This document shows, piece by piece, positions 1-7,616 of a stretch of 19,907 nt of DNA. The DNA is from Promethearchaeota archaeon (GTDB taxonomy: Archaea; Asgardarchaeota; Lokiarchaeia; Sigynarchaeales; SOKP01). The position numbers and the translations under genes are program-made. The notes under the pieces were generated by a model. That model was not told where the DNA came from, searched no databases, and was given only the letters and a program-made list of their open reading frames with translations. The stretch's first letter is position 1. Each line of letters opens with the position of its first letter. The stretch covers positions 1-19,907 of the forward strand of contig JAHLWJ010000046.1 of the NCBI GenBank assembly GCA_019057975.1. Direction: 5' to 3'.

Positions 1-135
1 AAATAAAATAGTGTTAATAAATTTAAAAATTCAGTTTTCGAAAATAATTTTTAGATATAACTTCTAAAAAGATTTAACATTGATAATGATTGTTAACTTA
101 AGATTAAAGATTACAATTATTTGAATGATTAAATT

Positions 136-145
136 CTTAAATTTA
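136..145 (+). promoter_or_regulatory. Possible TATA box of hisG
   Basis: The stretch CTTAAATTTA is centred about 25 nt before the hisG ATG, which would give a nearly leaderless transcript. No Shine-Dalgarno sequence precedes the ATG, which fits leaderless initiation. The surrounding 164 nt are almost pure A/T, so TATA-like strings occur by chance and this call is weak. Nothing else is recognisable in the upstream 164 nt. Confidence 0.3.
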
Positions 146-164
146 CAATGTTTATTGATTTTAA

Positions 165-1145
165 ATGAGTGAAAAAGTGTTAAAACTAACAATTCCTAAA
201 GGGAGCTTACAAGAAGATATAGCTTCTTTCTTCGAAAGAGCTGGTTTAAAGTTAAAGTTGATGTCAAAAAGAGATTATCGCCCGACAGTGGGAGATCCAG
301 AAATTTATATTAAATTATTGAGACCACAAGAAATTCCAAATTATTTAATAGGAGAAAATGAATTTGATCTCGGTATCTCAGGAATTGACTGGGTTAAAGA
401 AACTAAAGCTGAAGTTGATGTATTATTAGATCTAGAGATAGGAGCTGTTTCAATAGTTCTCTGTGCCCCAAATAGTTGGGAAAATATAAATTGCCTAGAT
501 GATATTCTCCAAAAATTTTATGATGATAATAGAGTGTTAAGGATTTCCACTGAGTATTTAACGCTATCAGCTAATTATTTAAAAGAAAATAAGACTTACA
601 AAAATCTCTATGGTGATGTCATTCCTTTAGTGATTACCCCCTGGAGAATATGGGGAGAAAATGAAAAAGTCAAAATATTCCTATCATTTGGAGCTACAGA
701 AGCTAAGCCTCCTGAAGAAGTAGATGTGATAATTGATAACACATCAACTGGCACAACAATAAAGGCTAATAATTTAAAAGTAGTAGAGATTATTGATACA
801 TCAACAGCAGTCTTAATAGCCAATAAAAATGCGTTAAAGGATGATTGGAAGCGAGAAAAAATAAAAGATATTCTTGTTTTGTTAAAAGGTGTTATAGAGG
901 CAAGAAAGAAGCTTCACATATTTATGAATGTTAGAGAAGAAAATTTAAATAAAGTTCTATTAGAACTTCCTGCCTTAAAGCGTCCAACCATTTCTAAATT
1001 AGCTGGAAGTGAAGGATGGTATGCCATAAATACGATAATTAAAAAAGATGAATTTTTAGGTTTAATTCCGATATTAAGAAAATATGCTCAAGGATTAGTT
1101 GTTCACGAACCTCGTCAAATTTTACCTCTTGAAGATGTCCAATAA
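165..1145 (+). CDS. hisG: ATP phosphoribosyltransferase, long form (HisG)
   Basis: HisG catalyses the first committed step of histidine synthesis, joining ATP and PRPP to give phosphoribosyl-ATP in the cytosol. The 326-residue product has the family N-terminus (LTIPKGSL, residues 8-15), the FDLGISG segment (67-73) and the PRPP-binding loop DNTSTGTT (191-198). Residues from about 248 to 318, ending in the QGLVVHEPRQIL segment, match the ACT-like C-terminal domain of long-form HisG. In that family the domain allows histidine feedback inhibition and makes a HisZ partner unnecessary. Long form is also supported by the length, as short forms are only about 200-230 residues. The ATG at 165 gives the expected N-terminus. 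hisD follows 14 nt downstream, so the two are probably cotranscribed. Confidence 0.95.
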   Translation: MSEKVLKLTIPKGSLQEDIASFFERAGLKLKLMSKRDYRPTVGDPEIYIKLLRPQEIPNYLIGENEFDLGISGIDWVKETKAEVDVLLDLEIGAVSIVLCAPNSWENINCLDDILQKFYDDNRVLRISTEYLTLSANYLKENKTYKNLYGDVIPLVITPWRIWGENEKVKIFLSFGATEAKPPEEVDVIIDNTSTGTTIKANNLKVVEIIDTSTAVLIANKNALKDDWKREKIKDILVLLKGVIEARKKLHIFMNVREENLNKVLLELPALKRPTISKLAGSEGWYAINTIIKKDEFLGLIPILRKYAQGLVVHEPRQILPLEDVQ

Positions 1146-1159
1146 TTATTTTGATTAAT

Positions 1160-2464
1160 ATGAATACTTTAAAAGTTATCAATTCTGATCAAATAAACGA
1201 GGAAACTATATATAAATATATCCCTCGTACAGAGACTCAATTAGAATTAATCAGAGATTCTGTAATTAAGATTATTCAAGAGGTAAAAGAAAAAGGGGAT
1301 AAAGCTCTAATTGAATTCACCCATGAATTTGATAAAGTAAAATTAACTAAAAAAGAAATTCAAGTATCAAAAGATGAAATATCTCAAGCTTATGAACAAA
1401 TTGAACCTACCTTACTCCATGCTATACATTATGCAAAAGAAAATCTTATTAAATTTAATAAAGCTCAGAAACGAGAGGACTGGGTTGTTGAAATAGCAAA
1501 AGGAATTGTTGCTGGACAAGTTTATCGTCCACTCGAAACAATTGGAATCTATGTTCCAGGTGGTAAAGCATTATATCCTAGTACGGTTCTGATGATCGCT
1601 GCTCCTGCTTATGTTGCAGGAACAAAAGAAATTATTATGTGTTCTCCACCACAAAAAAACAAAAAAATTGCACCTGAGATTTTAGTTGCTGCTAATGAAT
1701 TTAAAATAGAAAAAATCTATAAAGTAGGTGGTGCACAAGCCATTGCCGCTATGGCTTATGGCACAGAAATTATTCCAAAAGTTCAAAAAGTAGTTGGACC
1801 TGGTAATAAATGGGTTAATGCAGCAAAACAAATTCTTTCAAATATTATCGCGATAGATGCACCTGCAGGACCTTCAGAGATTTTAATTATTGCTGATGAA
1901 TCTGCAGATCCAAACTATGTAATAGTTGATTTTATTTCTCAAATTGAGCATGATCCTGATAATGTAGGAATTTTGGTTTCTGATTCAGAATATCTGATCA
2001 GTCAAATAGAAAATTCGATTGATAAATATGTTTCCCAATCAATGAGACGTGATATAATAGAGAAAGCATTGAGAAATAATTCAATACTAATTAAAGCTAA
2101 AAACATAGAAGATTGCATAAGAGTTAGCAATTTAATTGCTCCAGAACACCTTGAAATTTTAGTTGAGAATCCAAATGGACTATTAAAAGAAATTACTAAT
2201 GCTGGTGCCATATTTCTAGGACCTTATTCCCCTGTACCTTTAGGGGATTATTGTGCTGGAACAAATCATATCCTCCCAACAGGAGGAAGTGCTAAAAAAT
2301 ATTCTGGTTTAAATCTTTATGATTTTCTAAAAACAATTGATGTGTTAAAATGTGAAAAAGAAGGTCTAGAAAAACTCAGTGAGACTGCAATTAAATTAGC
2401 TGAATATGAAGGATTATTTGCTCATAAAAGATCAATCGAAGAAAGATTAAAAGATAAACATTAA
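1160..2464 (+). CDS. hisD: Histidinol dehydrogenase (HisD)
   Basis: HisD carries out the last two NAD-dependent oxidations from L-histidinol to L-histidine with a catalytic zinc. I chose the ATG at 1160 (434 residues); a TTG at 1151 would add three residues. Family motifs occur in order: GIYVPGGKALYPSTVLM (129-145), GGAQAIAAMAYGT (190-202), VGPGNKWVNAAK (212-223), APAGPSE (234-240), APEHLE (327-332) and the LGDYCAGTNHILPTGG segment (361-376). The zinc ligands by homology with the E. coli enzyme are Q261, H264, D363 and H422, and the catalytic pair is E329/H330. All are present, so the enzyme should be active. The length is normal for the family (about 430). It sits 14 nt behind hisG with no clear Shine-Dalgarno. 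Confidence 0.96.
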   Translation: MNTLKVINSDQINEETIYKYIPRTETQLELIRDSVIKIIQEVKEKGDKALIEFTHEFDKVKLTKKEIQVSKDEISQAYEQIEPTLLHAIHYAKENLIKFNKAQKREDWVVEIAKGIVAGQVYRPLETIGIYVPGGKALYPSTVLMIAAPAYVAGTKEIIMCSPPQKNKKIAPEILVAANEFKIEKIYKVGGAQAIAAMAYGTEIIPKVQKVVGPGNKWVNAAKQILSNIIAIDAPAGPSEILIIADESADPNYVIVDFISQIEHDPDNVGILVSDSEYLISQIENSIDKYVSQSMRRDIIEKALRNNSILIKAKNIEDCIRVSNLIAPEHLEILVENPNGLLKEITNAGAIFLGPYSPVPLGDYCAGTNHILPTGGSAKKYSGLNLYDFLKTIDVLKCEKEGLEKLSETAIKLAEYEGLFAHKRSIEERLKDKH

Positions 2465-2494
2465 ATTTAATTAAGTAAATACATAAATTGTTAA

Positions 2495-2503
2495 TTTTAT
2501 AAG
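2495..2503 (+). promoter_or_regulatory. Possible TATA box of hisC
   Basis: TTTTATAAG lies in the 86-nt gap between hisD and hisC, about 50 nt before the hisC ATG. It would place the transcription start roughly 25 nt before the ATG. A partial Shine-Dalgarno (AAAGGTTGAT, 2538-2547) resembling AGGTGAT then fits in the leader. hisC may therefore have its own promoter as well as read-through from hisGD. The AT-rich context limits confidence. Confidence 0.35.
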
Positions 2504-2550
2504 AAAAACAATACTATATCATAGTTTTAAAATTACAAAAGGTTGATTAA

Positions 2551-3636
2551 ATGGAATTAAATGAATTGCTGAGAGAAAACCTAAAAAAATATTCTGCGTA
2601 TGAACCTGGCGAACAAACGTCGGAAGATGGCTGGCTGAAATTAAATACTAATGAAAATCCCTTTCCGCCAATTCCCGAAATATTAAATGATATAAAAAAT
2701 GCTGTTAATGAAAAGATTAGGCTTTACCCTGATCCTACTTCCTTTGAATTACGCAAAGAAATTCTAAATGTATTATTAAGAGATAAAGATACATTGACAA
2801 ATAGGAATTCAATATTTATTGGAAACGGTTCCGATGAAATATTTGATGTAATTTTTAAAATGTTTATTGACCCCGGGGATGAAGTAGTTATTTTCTATCC
2901 ATCTTATGGATTATATAAAGTATTAGCCACACTTTATAACGCTAAAATTACAGAAATTCAATTAAATGATGATTTTTCTATACCAGATTCAGCATTTAAC
3001 GCAAAGGGTAAACTTATGTTTATTAGCTCACCAAATAATCCTAATGGAAAATCATTTGGTAATGCAACAATTTTAAAATTGTGTGGAAGCTTCCCTGGCG
3101 TTGTAGTTGTTGATGAGGCTTATGGAGATTTTTCAACCCAAACAAGCCTTCCCTTATTAAAAAAAGTAAGGAATTTGATTGTAAATCGATCATTTTCCAA
3201 AAGCTTTTCAATTGCCGCGTTGAGAATGGGTTTCGCGTTGGCTGATCCCGAGATTATAAAAGAAATGAATAGAGTTAAATTACCATATAATACAAACTAT
3301 CTAGGACAAATTGCCGCTCTATCGTGTATTAAGCATAGTAATAAAATTTTTGAAAGAAACAAAAAAATCATAGAGGAAAGAAATAGGTTAACAGAGATAT
3401 TAAATAAATTTAATGGAATTAGCGTCTTACCTTCGGATTCTAATTTTATTTTTATAAAATTTGAAGACAAATCTAAAACTTTAAAATTTGTGTGGGATTT
3501 AAAAGAAATGAAAATACTTGTTAGACACTTTAGCAAACCTGGCCTCTACAACTATATTCGGCTAACAATTGGTATGGAAGTAGATAATAATAAGTTTATT
3601 GACGCCTTTCAGAAGATTGCAGACAAATATTTATAG
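2551..3636 (+). CDS. hisC: Histidinol-phosphate aminotransferase (HisC)
   Basis: HisC is a PLP-dependent class I/II aminotransferase that converts imidazole acetol phosphate and glutamate to histidinol phosphate and 2-oxoglutarate. The 361-residue product has LNTNENPFPP (31-40), the cofactor-phosphate region GNGSDEIFD (91-99), SSPNNPNG (159-166), VVVVDEAYGDF (184-194) and SFSKSFSIAALRMG (214-227). K217 should form the Schiff base with PLP, D188 should pair with the pyridine nitrogen, and R225 belongs to the SxHxxxxxR-type phosphate-contact motif. The C-terminal YNYIRLTIG segment carries the arginine that usually binds the substrate carboxylate. Its position behind hisG and hisD supports HisC over related aromatic or cobalamin-pathway (CobD-like) aminotransferases, which this family can resemble. 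Confidence 0.9.
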   Translation: MELNELLRENLKKYSAYEPGEQTSEDGWLKLNTNENPFPPIPEILNDIKNAVNEKIRLYPDPTSFELRKEILNVLLRDKDTLTNRNSIFIGNGSDEIFDVIFKMFIDPGDEVVIFYPSYGLYKVLATLYNAKITEIQLNDDFSIPDSAFNAKGKLMFISSPNNPNGKSFGNATILKLCGSFPGVVVVDEAYGDFSTQTSLPLLKKVRNLIVNRSFSKSFSIAALRMGFALADPEIIKEMNRVKLPYNTNYLGQIAALSCIKHSNKIFERNKKIIEERNRLTEILNKFNGISVLPSDSNFIFIKFEDKSKTLKFVWDLKEMKILVRHFSKPGLYNYIRLTIGMEVDNNKFIDAFQKIADKYL

Positions 3637-3702
3637 TGAATAAAAACTAAAATATTTAAAATTTTAATTTAATAATTTTATTAATACCTAAATTTAGGCG
3701 AG

Positions 3703-4893
3703 TTGGTAAAAATACCCAGTACTCTATTTCCTTCAGGTAAAGCAATAACTAAGGTTGAATGTCAATTTTGTGGATACAAAATTTCAAAACCTTTTCCTAG
3801 GGATCAACTATGCCCTAAATGTGGTAGATTTTTAGCCATCTTACATGATATAAAAGCCGAAGAGAAAGAGAAAGTTCAACCTAAACAGTTTGAGACTAAA
3901 ACCACTACACTATCTTCAAAATTGCAAGGTAAAGTAAAAATAAAAGAAAAATCTTTAGATATCTCTTTAGAGAGTGAGAAAATCCAATTGAAGAAAGGTG
4001 AATATGTAAAATTACTTGGAATCACCTCGATTGATAGGACTCAGTTATATTGTAGTAATAATAATTTAAGATACTTACTAGAATTAACGAATAATTTAGA
4101 TTTTATAGCTACAGGTGTGTTAGGTGGAGTCCTTGATAAAATGCTTCTAATTTCTATAGAGCAAAATACCGAAGAAAAATGCCAATTCTATGTTAAGAAT
4201 GATATCATCTATATAGTCTATGGTAAATTCCCGGATAAAAAAGGAAAATGGCTTCTTGAGCAAATGTCGAATAATTACTCTGAATTAGTAAGGGGTAAAG
4301 ATGTTAATAGTCTAGATAAATTCGAATCACGCCAAATTGAAAAAGAATTCAAACGACGCACAAAATTTATTCTTACTGAATATCTTAAATTACAAGAAGT
4401 ATTTTCAGATCAAGAAATACCGTACGTTGAAAATACTATTCGAATTGACTATTTAGGTTTATCTTCTATGTCAATTGGAGTTATTTCATTATTAAAAGGA
4501 GACGATTTAAATGTTGAACTACAAATAGAAGTAGATAGTCCAGAGGAGGAGAAAGAGATGAAAGAATCAATGTTAACAGCAAGAATCGAAGCTATTGCCG
4601 CAAACACTCAAGGAAACACTGGAGCATTCCCTCGCTGGATATCTGTAAAACTCGGATTTCAAAAATATAGATTTTTAACATTTAAAAAATATCAAAATGA
4701 TTACTTCCTTTCATTACTTTCTGAAGGGAACTTAGGAAAAATTGATCAAGTTGAAGAAATATTAGATCCTAAAATTAGTAAAGTAACCCAATCAACTTTT
4801 TCTGGGAATTTAAAACCCTTTAATGTATTAAAATTAAGTTTAGAAGAAGACTTAGATAAAAGAAGAAAATTCCCACCATTTACGTTTGCTTAA
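3703..4893 (+). CDS. Zinc-ribbon protein of unknown function
   Basis: I do not recognise this 396-residue protein as a named family. It has an N-terminal zinc ribbon with two CxxC pairs (C20/C23 and C37/C40), then a charged linker to about residue 90. The predicted alpha/beta region 115-230 contains strands around 134-152 and 160-174 followed by helices, loosely like a longin/roadblock (profilin-like) layout; this is a weak structural guess. A second mixed alpha/beta region covers 243-355, followed by an acidic and then basic C-terminus. No signal peptide or membrane segment is visible. The only reasonable start is TTG at 3703, because an in-frame stop lies at 3682 and the next in-frame ATG is far inside the protein; GGCGAG just before it may act as a weak ribosome site. 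It lies 66 nt after hisC on the same strand but has no evident histidine role. Confidence 0.8.
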   Translation: MVKIPSTLFPSGKAITKVECQFCGYKISKPFPRDQLCPKCGRFLAILHDIKAEEKEKVQPKQFETKTTTLSSKLQGKVKIKEKSLDISLESEKIQLKKGEYVKLLGITSIDRTQLYCSNNNLRYLLELTNNLDFIATGVLGGVLDKMLLISIEQNTEEKCQFYVKNDIIYIVYGKFPDKKGKWLLEQMSNNYSELVRGKDVNSLDKFESRQIEKEFKRRTKFILTEYLKLQEVFSDQEIPYVENTIRIDYLGLSSMSIGVISLLKGDDLNVELQIEVDSPEEEKEMKESMLTARIEAIAANTQGNTGAFPRWISVKLGFQKYRFLTFKKYQNDYFLSLLSEGNLGKIDQVEEILDPKISKVTQSTFSGNLKPFNVLKLSLEEDLDKRRKFPPFTFA

Positions 4894-4906
4894 GAAAATA
4901 ATAAAA

Positions 4907-5104
4907 TTATGCTGAGGAGATTTTCTCTTCAGCAATTTTTATGATTTCAAAATAATAATCAATATAATCCTTATTTACAATTACTCGATATCTAGAAATA
5001 AATCCTGTGATTTCACGCATTAAAGATATTATTTCTTTTGGTTGTATCATAATTTCCTGAAAAAGAAAAATCTCAAAAAATTCAAAGAAAAAATATATTG
5101 TCAT
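4907..5104 (-). CDS. Doubtful small ORF, 65 or 47 residues
   Basis: This reverse-strand ORF fills most of the 295-nt gap between two + strand genes. The ATG at 5104 gives 65 residues with a phenylalanine-rich N-terminus of low-complexity composition. The internal ATG at 5050 gives a more protein-like 47 residues and has AGGAAA a few nt upstream. A TATA-like TTTATTAAAA (5121-5130) stands about 20 nt before the longer start. The C-terminal half reads as two amphipathic helices with no recognised motif. Against it, the last codons and stop lie inside the strong hairpin at 4911-4933, and AT-rich DNA yields such ORFs by chance. It may be a real small protein or an artefact. Confidence 0.3.
   Translation of the reverse strand: MTIYFFFEFFEIFLFQEIMIQPKEIISLMREITGFISRYRVIVNKDYIDYYFEIIKIAEEKISSA
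4911..4940 (+). terminator. Hairpin plus T-run terminator after the zinc-ribbon gene
   Basis: GCTGAGGAGA (4911-4920) pairs with TCTCTTCAGC (4924-4933) across a 3-nt loop. This is a 10-bp stem with a single G-U pair, followed closely by TTTTT at 4936-4940. The A/T sequences on both sides can extend the stem. It begins 17 nt after the stop codon of the upstream + strand gene and has the form of an intrinsic terminator. Because the flanks are A-rich on one side and T-rich on the other, it could act on both strands. Confidence 0.7.
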
Positions 5105-5119
5105 TAACTTGGGGTTAAG

Positions 5120-5134
5120 TTTTTAATAAATTAA
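5120..5134. promoter_or_regulatory. TATA-like element, possibly bidirectional
   Basis: TTTTTAATAAATTAA sits about 60 nt before the + strand HEAT/LRR gene, consistent with a TATA box and a leader of 30-40 nt. Read on the other strand, TTTATTAAAA is about 20 nt before the small reverse ORF. No Shine-Dalgarno precedes the HEAT/LRR start. Confidence 0.35.
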
Positions 5135-5188
5135 TTACTATAGCAAATTTGATTTCTAGTTAAACGAATCTTCTTTTTAGACGACAAA

Positions 5189-6154
5189 ATGATTTTAAAC
5201 CCTGAAAAAGTTTGGGAAGAATTTGAAAATAATAGAATAGATAAATTAACTGCTTTTGAATTATTAACTGCTCTAATTGAAAATAGCAATGACGAAGATA
5301 TTAGAATAAAAGCTATTACAAATTTAATGAAAATTCACATTTTAAACGATAAGTTATTCAACATTCTAGAAAGCTTACTAGTTTCAGATGAAAGTGAAAA
5401 AATAAGATATATCGCAATAAAATATATTGGAGAAAAATTTTTACATAAAGGTTTATCTCTTTTGATTTGGGCAGTTAATTACGAAAAAGATTATAATTCT
5501 TTAATTGAAATAATAAAATTTTTGGGGAAATTAGATAATAAAGAAACCAAATTAGTATTATTAAATGAGATTAGGAAAATTATCAAGACAAAATACTTAA
5601 ATAAAACAAGAAAAATCGAAAATAAAAAATTTAAGAGAGTTTTAAAAAAATTGCTAAAGGCAAAAGATTATGAAGAATTCACTCAAAATGAGCTAGTAGA
5701 AATTTTAATAAATTATTTTACAATTTCCAATTTATTTGAGCACTATTATAATGTTTATTATGAAGTAAATTCACGAAATGGATTAATAGAAAAATTAGAT
5801 TTGTCAGATTACATAGAATATGAAGTAAAAGGAACTCCATGGGGGTGGAAAAACAACATTAATGATCTTTCAGAAATTCCTGGTTTAACTCACTTAAATT
5901 ATATAAAACATATTGATCTATCAAATAATCAAATTAAAAACATTAAGGATTTAATTCATTTTCAAGAATTAACTCATTTAATACTAAATAATAACAAATT
6001 AAGCGCAGAAGTAAACTTAAACTATTTAAAGAATTTACCTAATCTAATCTATTTGGATTTAAGGGGGAATGATATCATTAATATTATTAAGCCTAATGAT
6101 TTTCCTCCACAAACTCGAGTTCTTTTAAAAGATTCTTATATAAAATTAGAATAA
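5189..6154 (+). CDS. HEAT-like and leucine-rich-repeat protein
   Basis: This 321-residue cytosolic protein has no signal peptide or membrane helix. Residues about 18-135 are paired helices with spacing like HEAT/ARM repeats (for example KIRYIAIKYIGEKF at 71-84). Residues 136-165 are a very basic stretch. From about 224 there are leucine-rich repeats with the LxxLxxLDLSxNxI pattern (LNYIKHIDLSNNQIKNI at 236-252, LTHLILNNNKL at 261-271, LIYLDLRGNDI at 286-296). Both repeat types form protein-binding scaffolds, so a role as an adaptor is likely; no enzymatic motif is seen. LRR proteins are common in Asgard archaea. The ATG at 5189 has no Shine-Dalgarno. It converges with the RuBisCO-like gene, the two stops being only 14 nt apart. 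Confidence 0.82.
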   Translation: MILNPEKVWEEFENNRIDKLTAFELLTALIENSNDEDIRIKAITNLMKIHILNDKLFNILESLLVSDESEKIRYIAIKYIGEKFLHKGLSLLIWAVNYEKDYNSLIEIIKFLGKLDNKETKLVLLNEIRKIIKTKYLNKTRKIENKKFKRVLKKLLKAKDYEEFTQNELVEILINYFTISNLFEHYYNVYYEVNSRNGLIEKLDLSDYIEYEVKGTPWGWKNNINDLSEIPGLTHLNYIKHIDLSNNQIKNIKDLIHFQELTHLILNNNKLSAEVNLNYLKNLPNLIYLDLRGNDIINIIKPNDFPPQTRVLLKDSYIKLE

Positions 6155-6158
6155 AAAT

Positions 6159-6167
6159 AAAAAAAAA
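6159..6167 (-). terminator. T-run terminator of the RuBisCO-like gene
   Basis: Nine T on the - strand begin one nt after the stop codon of the RuBisCO-like gene, followed by further T-rich sequence. Archaeal RNA polymerase commonly stops at such U-tracts. It lies in the 14-nt gap to the convergent HEAT/LRR gene. Confidence 0.5.
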
Positions 6168-6168
6168 T

Positions 6169-7500
6169 TTAATCTTCTATTAAGGCGGTTTTACCACTAC
6201 CCCATACTCCAAGTGCGATCCCCAATTCTTTTTGTTCTTTAGCAACTTGTTTTACACTTTTTCCTTGCATAACAGCATCAATTGCTTGTCTAAATGCTTT
6301 AGCGCCAGATGTTGGACCATCAGGATGACTGTGAATACCACCACCACTACCAATTAAAATATCATTACCGGCTTCTTTCATACATTTTTCAACCATTCCT
6401 GGGGTAATTCCTCCACTGGGCATTGGTAATGTTGGTCTGATATGTTGAAATGGAAATCGAAGTGCTTTAAGATTCTGCTCATATCTCTCATCTAATATCT
6501 CGGCTTTTCCATAAGGTGCAGGAATTACAACAGTATCAGCTCCACAAATTCGTGGTAACTTTGCAAAAGTTAACATACTAGTCATTCCAGTCCATAATCC
6601 CCCAAAAAAAGTCCCTCCAAAATCCATATGTCCTAAAATAGGGACTTTTATTGATGGGTCTTCAGCAATCTGTCTTAAAGCTTCAAAACCAGTAGTTAAG
6701 TAATTTATCATTAAAGCATTGGCACCTAAATCAATCATTTTATCAGCGTACTCAAACATTTCTGGGAATTTAGTGGTAATATTTATAGTATATAAAGTTT
6801 TTTCTCCTTTTTCTGAGTCTGCTCTATCAACCGCTTCCATAACTTTTACAATCCTATCTTCTAATCGATTGAAAGAAGGGTTTGATATTAATTCATCATC
6901 TTTCACGACATCACAACCACCAACGGCAGCTTTGTATACTAGATCTGCCGCAACATCTGCTGTATGCCCTGTACAAGGCTTTACCATATTATTTAATAGA
7001 GGGCGTTCTGGTATGTTCATTAATTTTCGTAGTCCATCGATCCCAAACTTAGGACCTTTAAAATCTTCTAACCATGCTTTAGGGAATGCCAGATCTACTA
7101 ATTTTAATCCATGGGTAATGCTAATATTACCAATAACTGTTGTAAAAAGCATTGGTATTCCCATTCCTTTAATATTTATAATAGGAAATCCGATTTGTAC
7201 AAAATAAATTCGTTCCTTAATATCTTTAGGCACCCCATATTCTATGTGAGGCAATTCATATACTCCAAGCACTCTTGCTACATGATGTTTTCTAACCTCT
7301 TCTGTCTCAGCAGGAACTCGAACCCATGTTCCTGTTGATTGTTCGATTGCAGCGAATCTAGAGAGATAGTTAACATTTTGTCCCTTAGGGCGTTTTATGA
7401 TATAACTGGCTATAATATATTTTTCTAAATCTATACCGTCTAAGCCAATGGCTTCTGGAGTATCCAAATATTTTTCACAGCTAGGAAAATTTTTATCCAT
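6169..7500 (-). CDS. RuBisCO-like protein, probably form IV
   Basis: The 443 residues span the complete RuBisCO large-subunit fold: N-terminal domain to about 140, then the TIM barrel. By alignment to spinach numbering it retains E60 (E53 here), T65 (T58), N123 (N125), K175 (K174), the carbamate/metal triad K201-D203-E204 (K200, D202, E203 in KDDE), H294 (H291), K334 (K332), S379 (S362) and the phosphate-site glycines (386-388). It lacks T173 (M172), K177 (C176), R295 (M292) and H327 (about V325). Form IV proteins with such changes act as enolases or isomerases, for example in methionine salvage. The intact metal site suggests Mg-dependent enolisation of a sugar phosphate or a similar substrate; the substrate is unknown. 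A divergent form III enzyme is the alternative. It is 116 nt downstream of a longin-like gene and likely has its own promoter. Confidence 0.85.
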   Translation of the reverse strand: MDKNFPSCEKYLDTPEAIGLDGIDLEKYIIASYIIKRPKGQNVNYLSRFAAIEQSTGTWVRVPAETEEVRKHHVARVLGVYELPHIEYGVPKDIKERIYFVQIGFPIINIKGMGIPMLFTTVIGNISITHGLKLVDLAFPKAWLEDFKGPKFGIDGLRKLMNIPERPLLNNMVKPCTGHTADVAADLVYKAAVGGCDVVKDDELISNPSFNRLEDRIVKVMEAVDRADSEKGEKTLYTINITTKFPEMFEYADKMIDLGANALMINYLTTGFEALRQIAEDPSIKVPILGHMDFGGTFFGGLWTGMTSMLTFAKLPRICGADTVVIPAPYGKAEILDERYEQNLKALRFPFQHIRPTLPMPSGGITPGMVEKCMKEAGNDILIGSGGGIHSHPDGPTSGAKAFRQAIDAVMQGKSVKQVAKEQKELGIALGVWGSGKTALIED

Positions 7501-7533
7501 TTTAATTTCACATTAATTTATTGATTGTTCTAA

Positions 7534-7558
7534 TTGAGATTAATACTAATCAACTCAA
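7534..7558. repeat. Imperfect inverted repeat upstream of the RuBisCO-like gene
   Basis: TTGAG-ATTA, a 4-nt centre, then TAAT-CAA-CTCAA form two nested arms with a 3-nt bulge. It lies 34-58 nt upstream of the RuBisCO-like start, at about the position of a basal promoter. It might be an operator or an RNA stem, but short A/T palindromes are frequent in DNA of this composition. Confidence 0.3.
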
Positions 7559-7593
7559 AAATATTTTGATATAATGTAAGAAAAGAAATAAAT

Positions 7594-7603
7594 AAAAAAA
7601 AAA
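7594..7603 (-). terminator. T10 run after the first longin-like gene
   Basis: Ten consecutive T on the - strand begin 14 nt after the stop codon of the first cassette and are followed by more T-rich sequence. This resembles an archaeal U-tract terminator and would separate the cassette from the RuBisCO-like gene downstream. Confidence 0.5.
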
Positions 7604-7616
7604 TTATAAAATTTAT

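Noticed and set aside
1..164. Possible tRNA or small RNA gene upstream of hisG
   Set aside because: No cloverleaf, no TTCGA-type T-arm in context and almost no G/C; only a weak promoter can be suggested.
6719..7338. Open frames on the + strand (162 and 75 residues)
   Set aside because: They lie antisense inside the RuBisCO-like gene, whose conserved motifs show the - strand is coding; the translations look like shadows without motifs.
6169..7500. Genuine CO2-fixing RuBisCO
   Set aside because: Residues equivalent to K177, R295 and H327 are replaced, which is not compatible with known carboxylases; a form IV-type reaction fits better.
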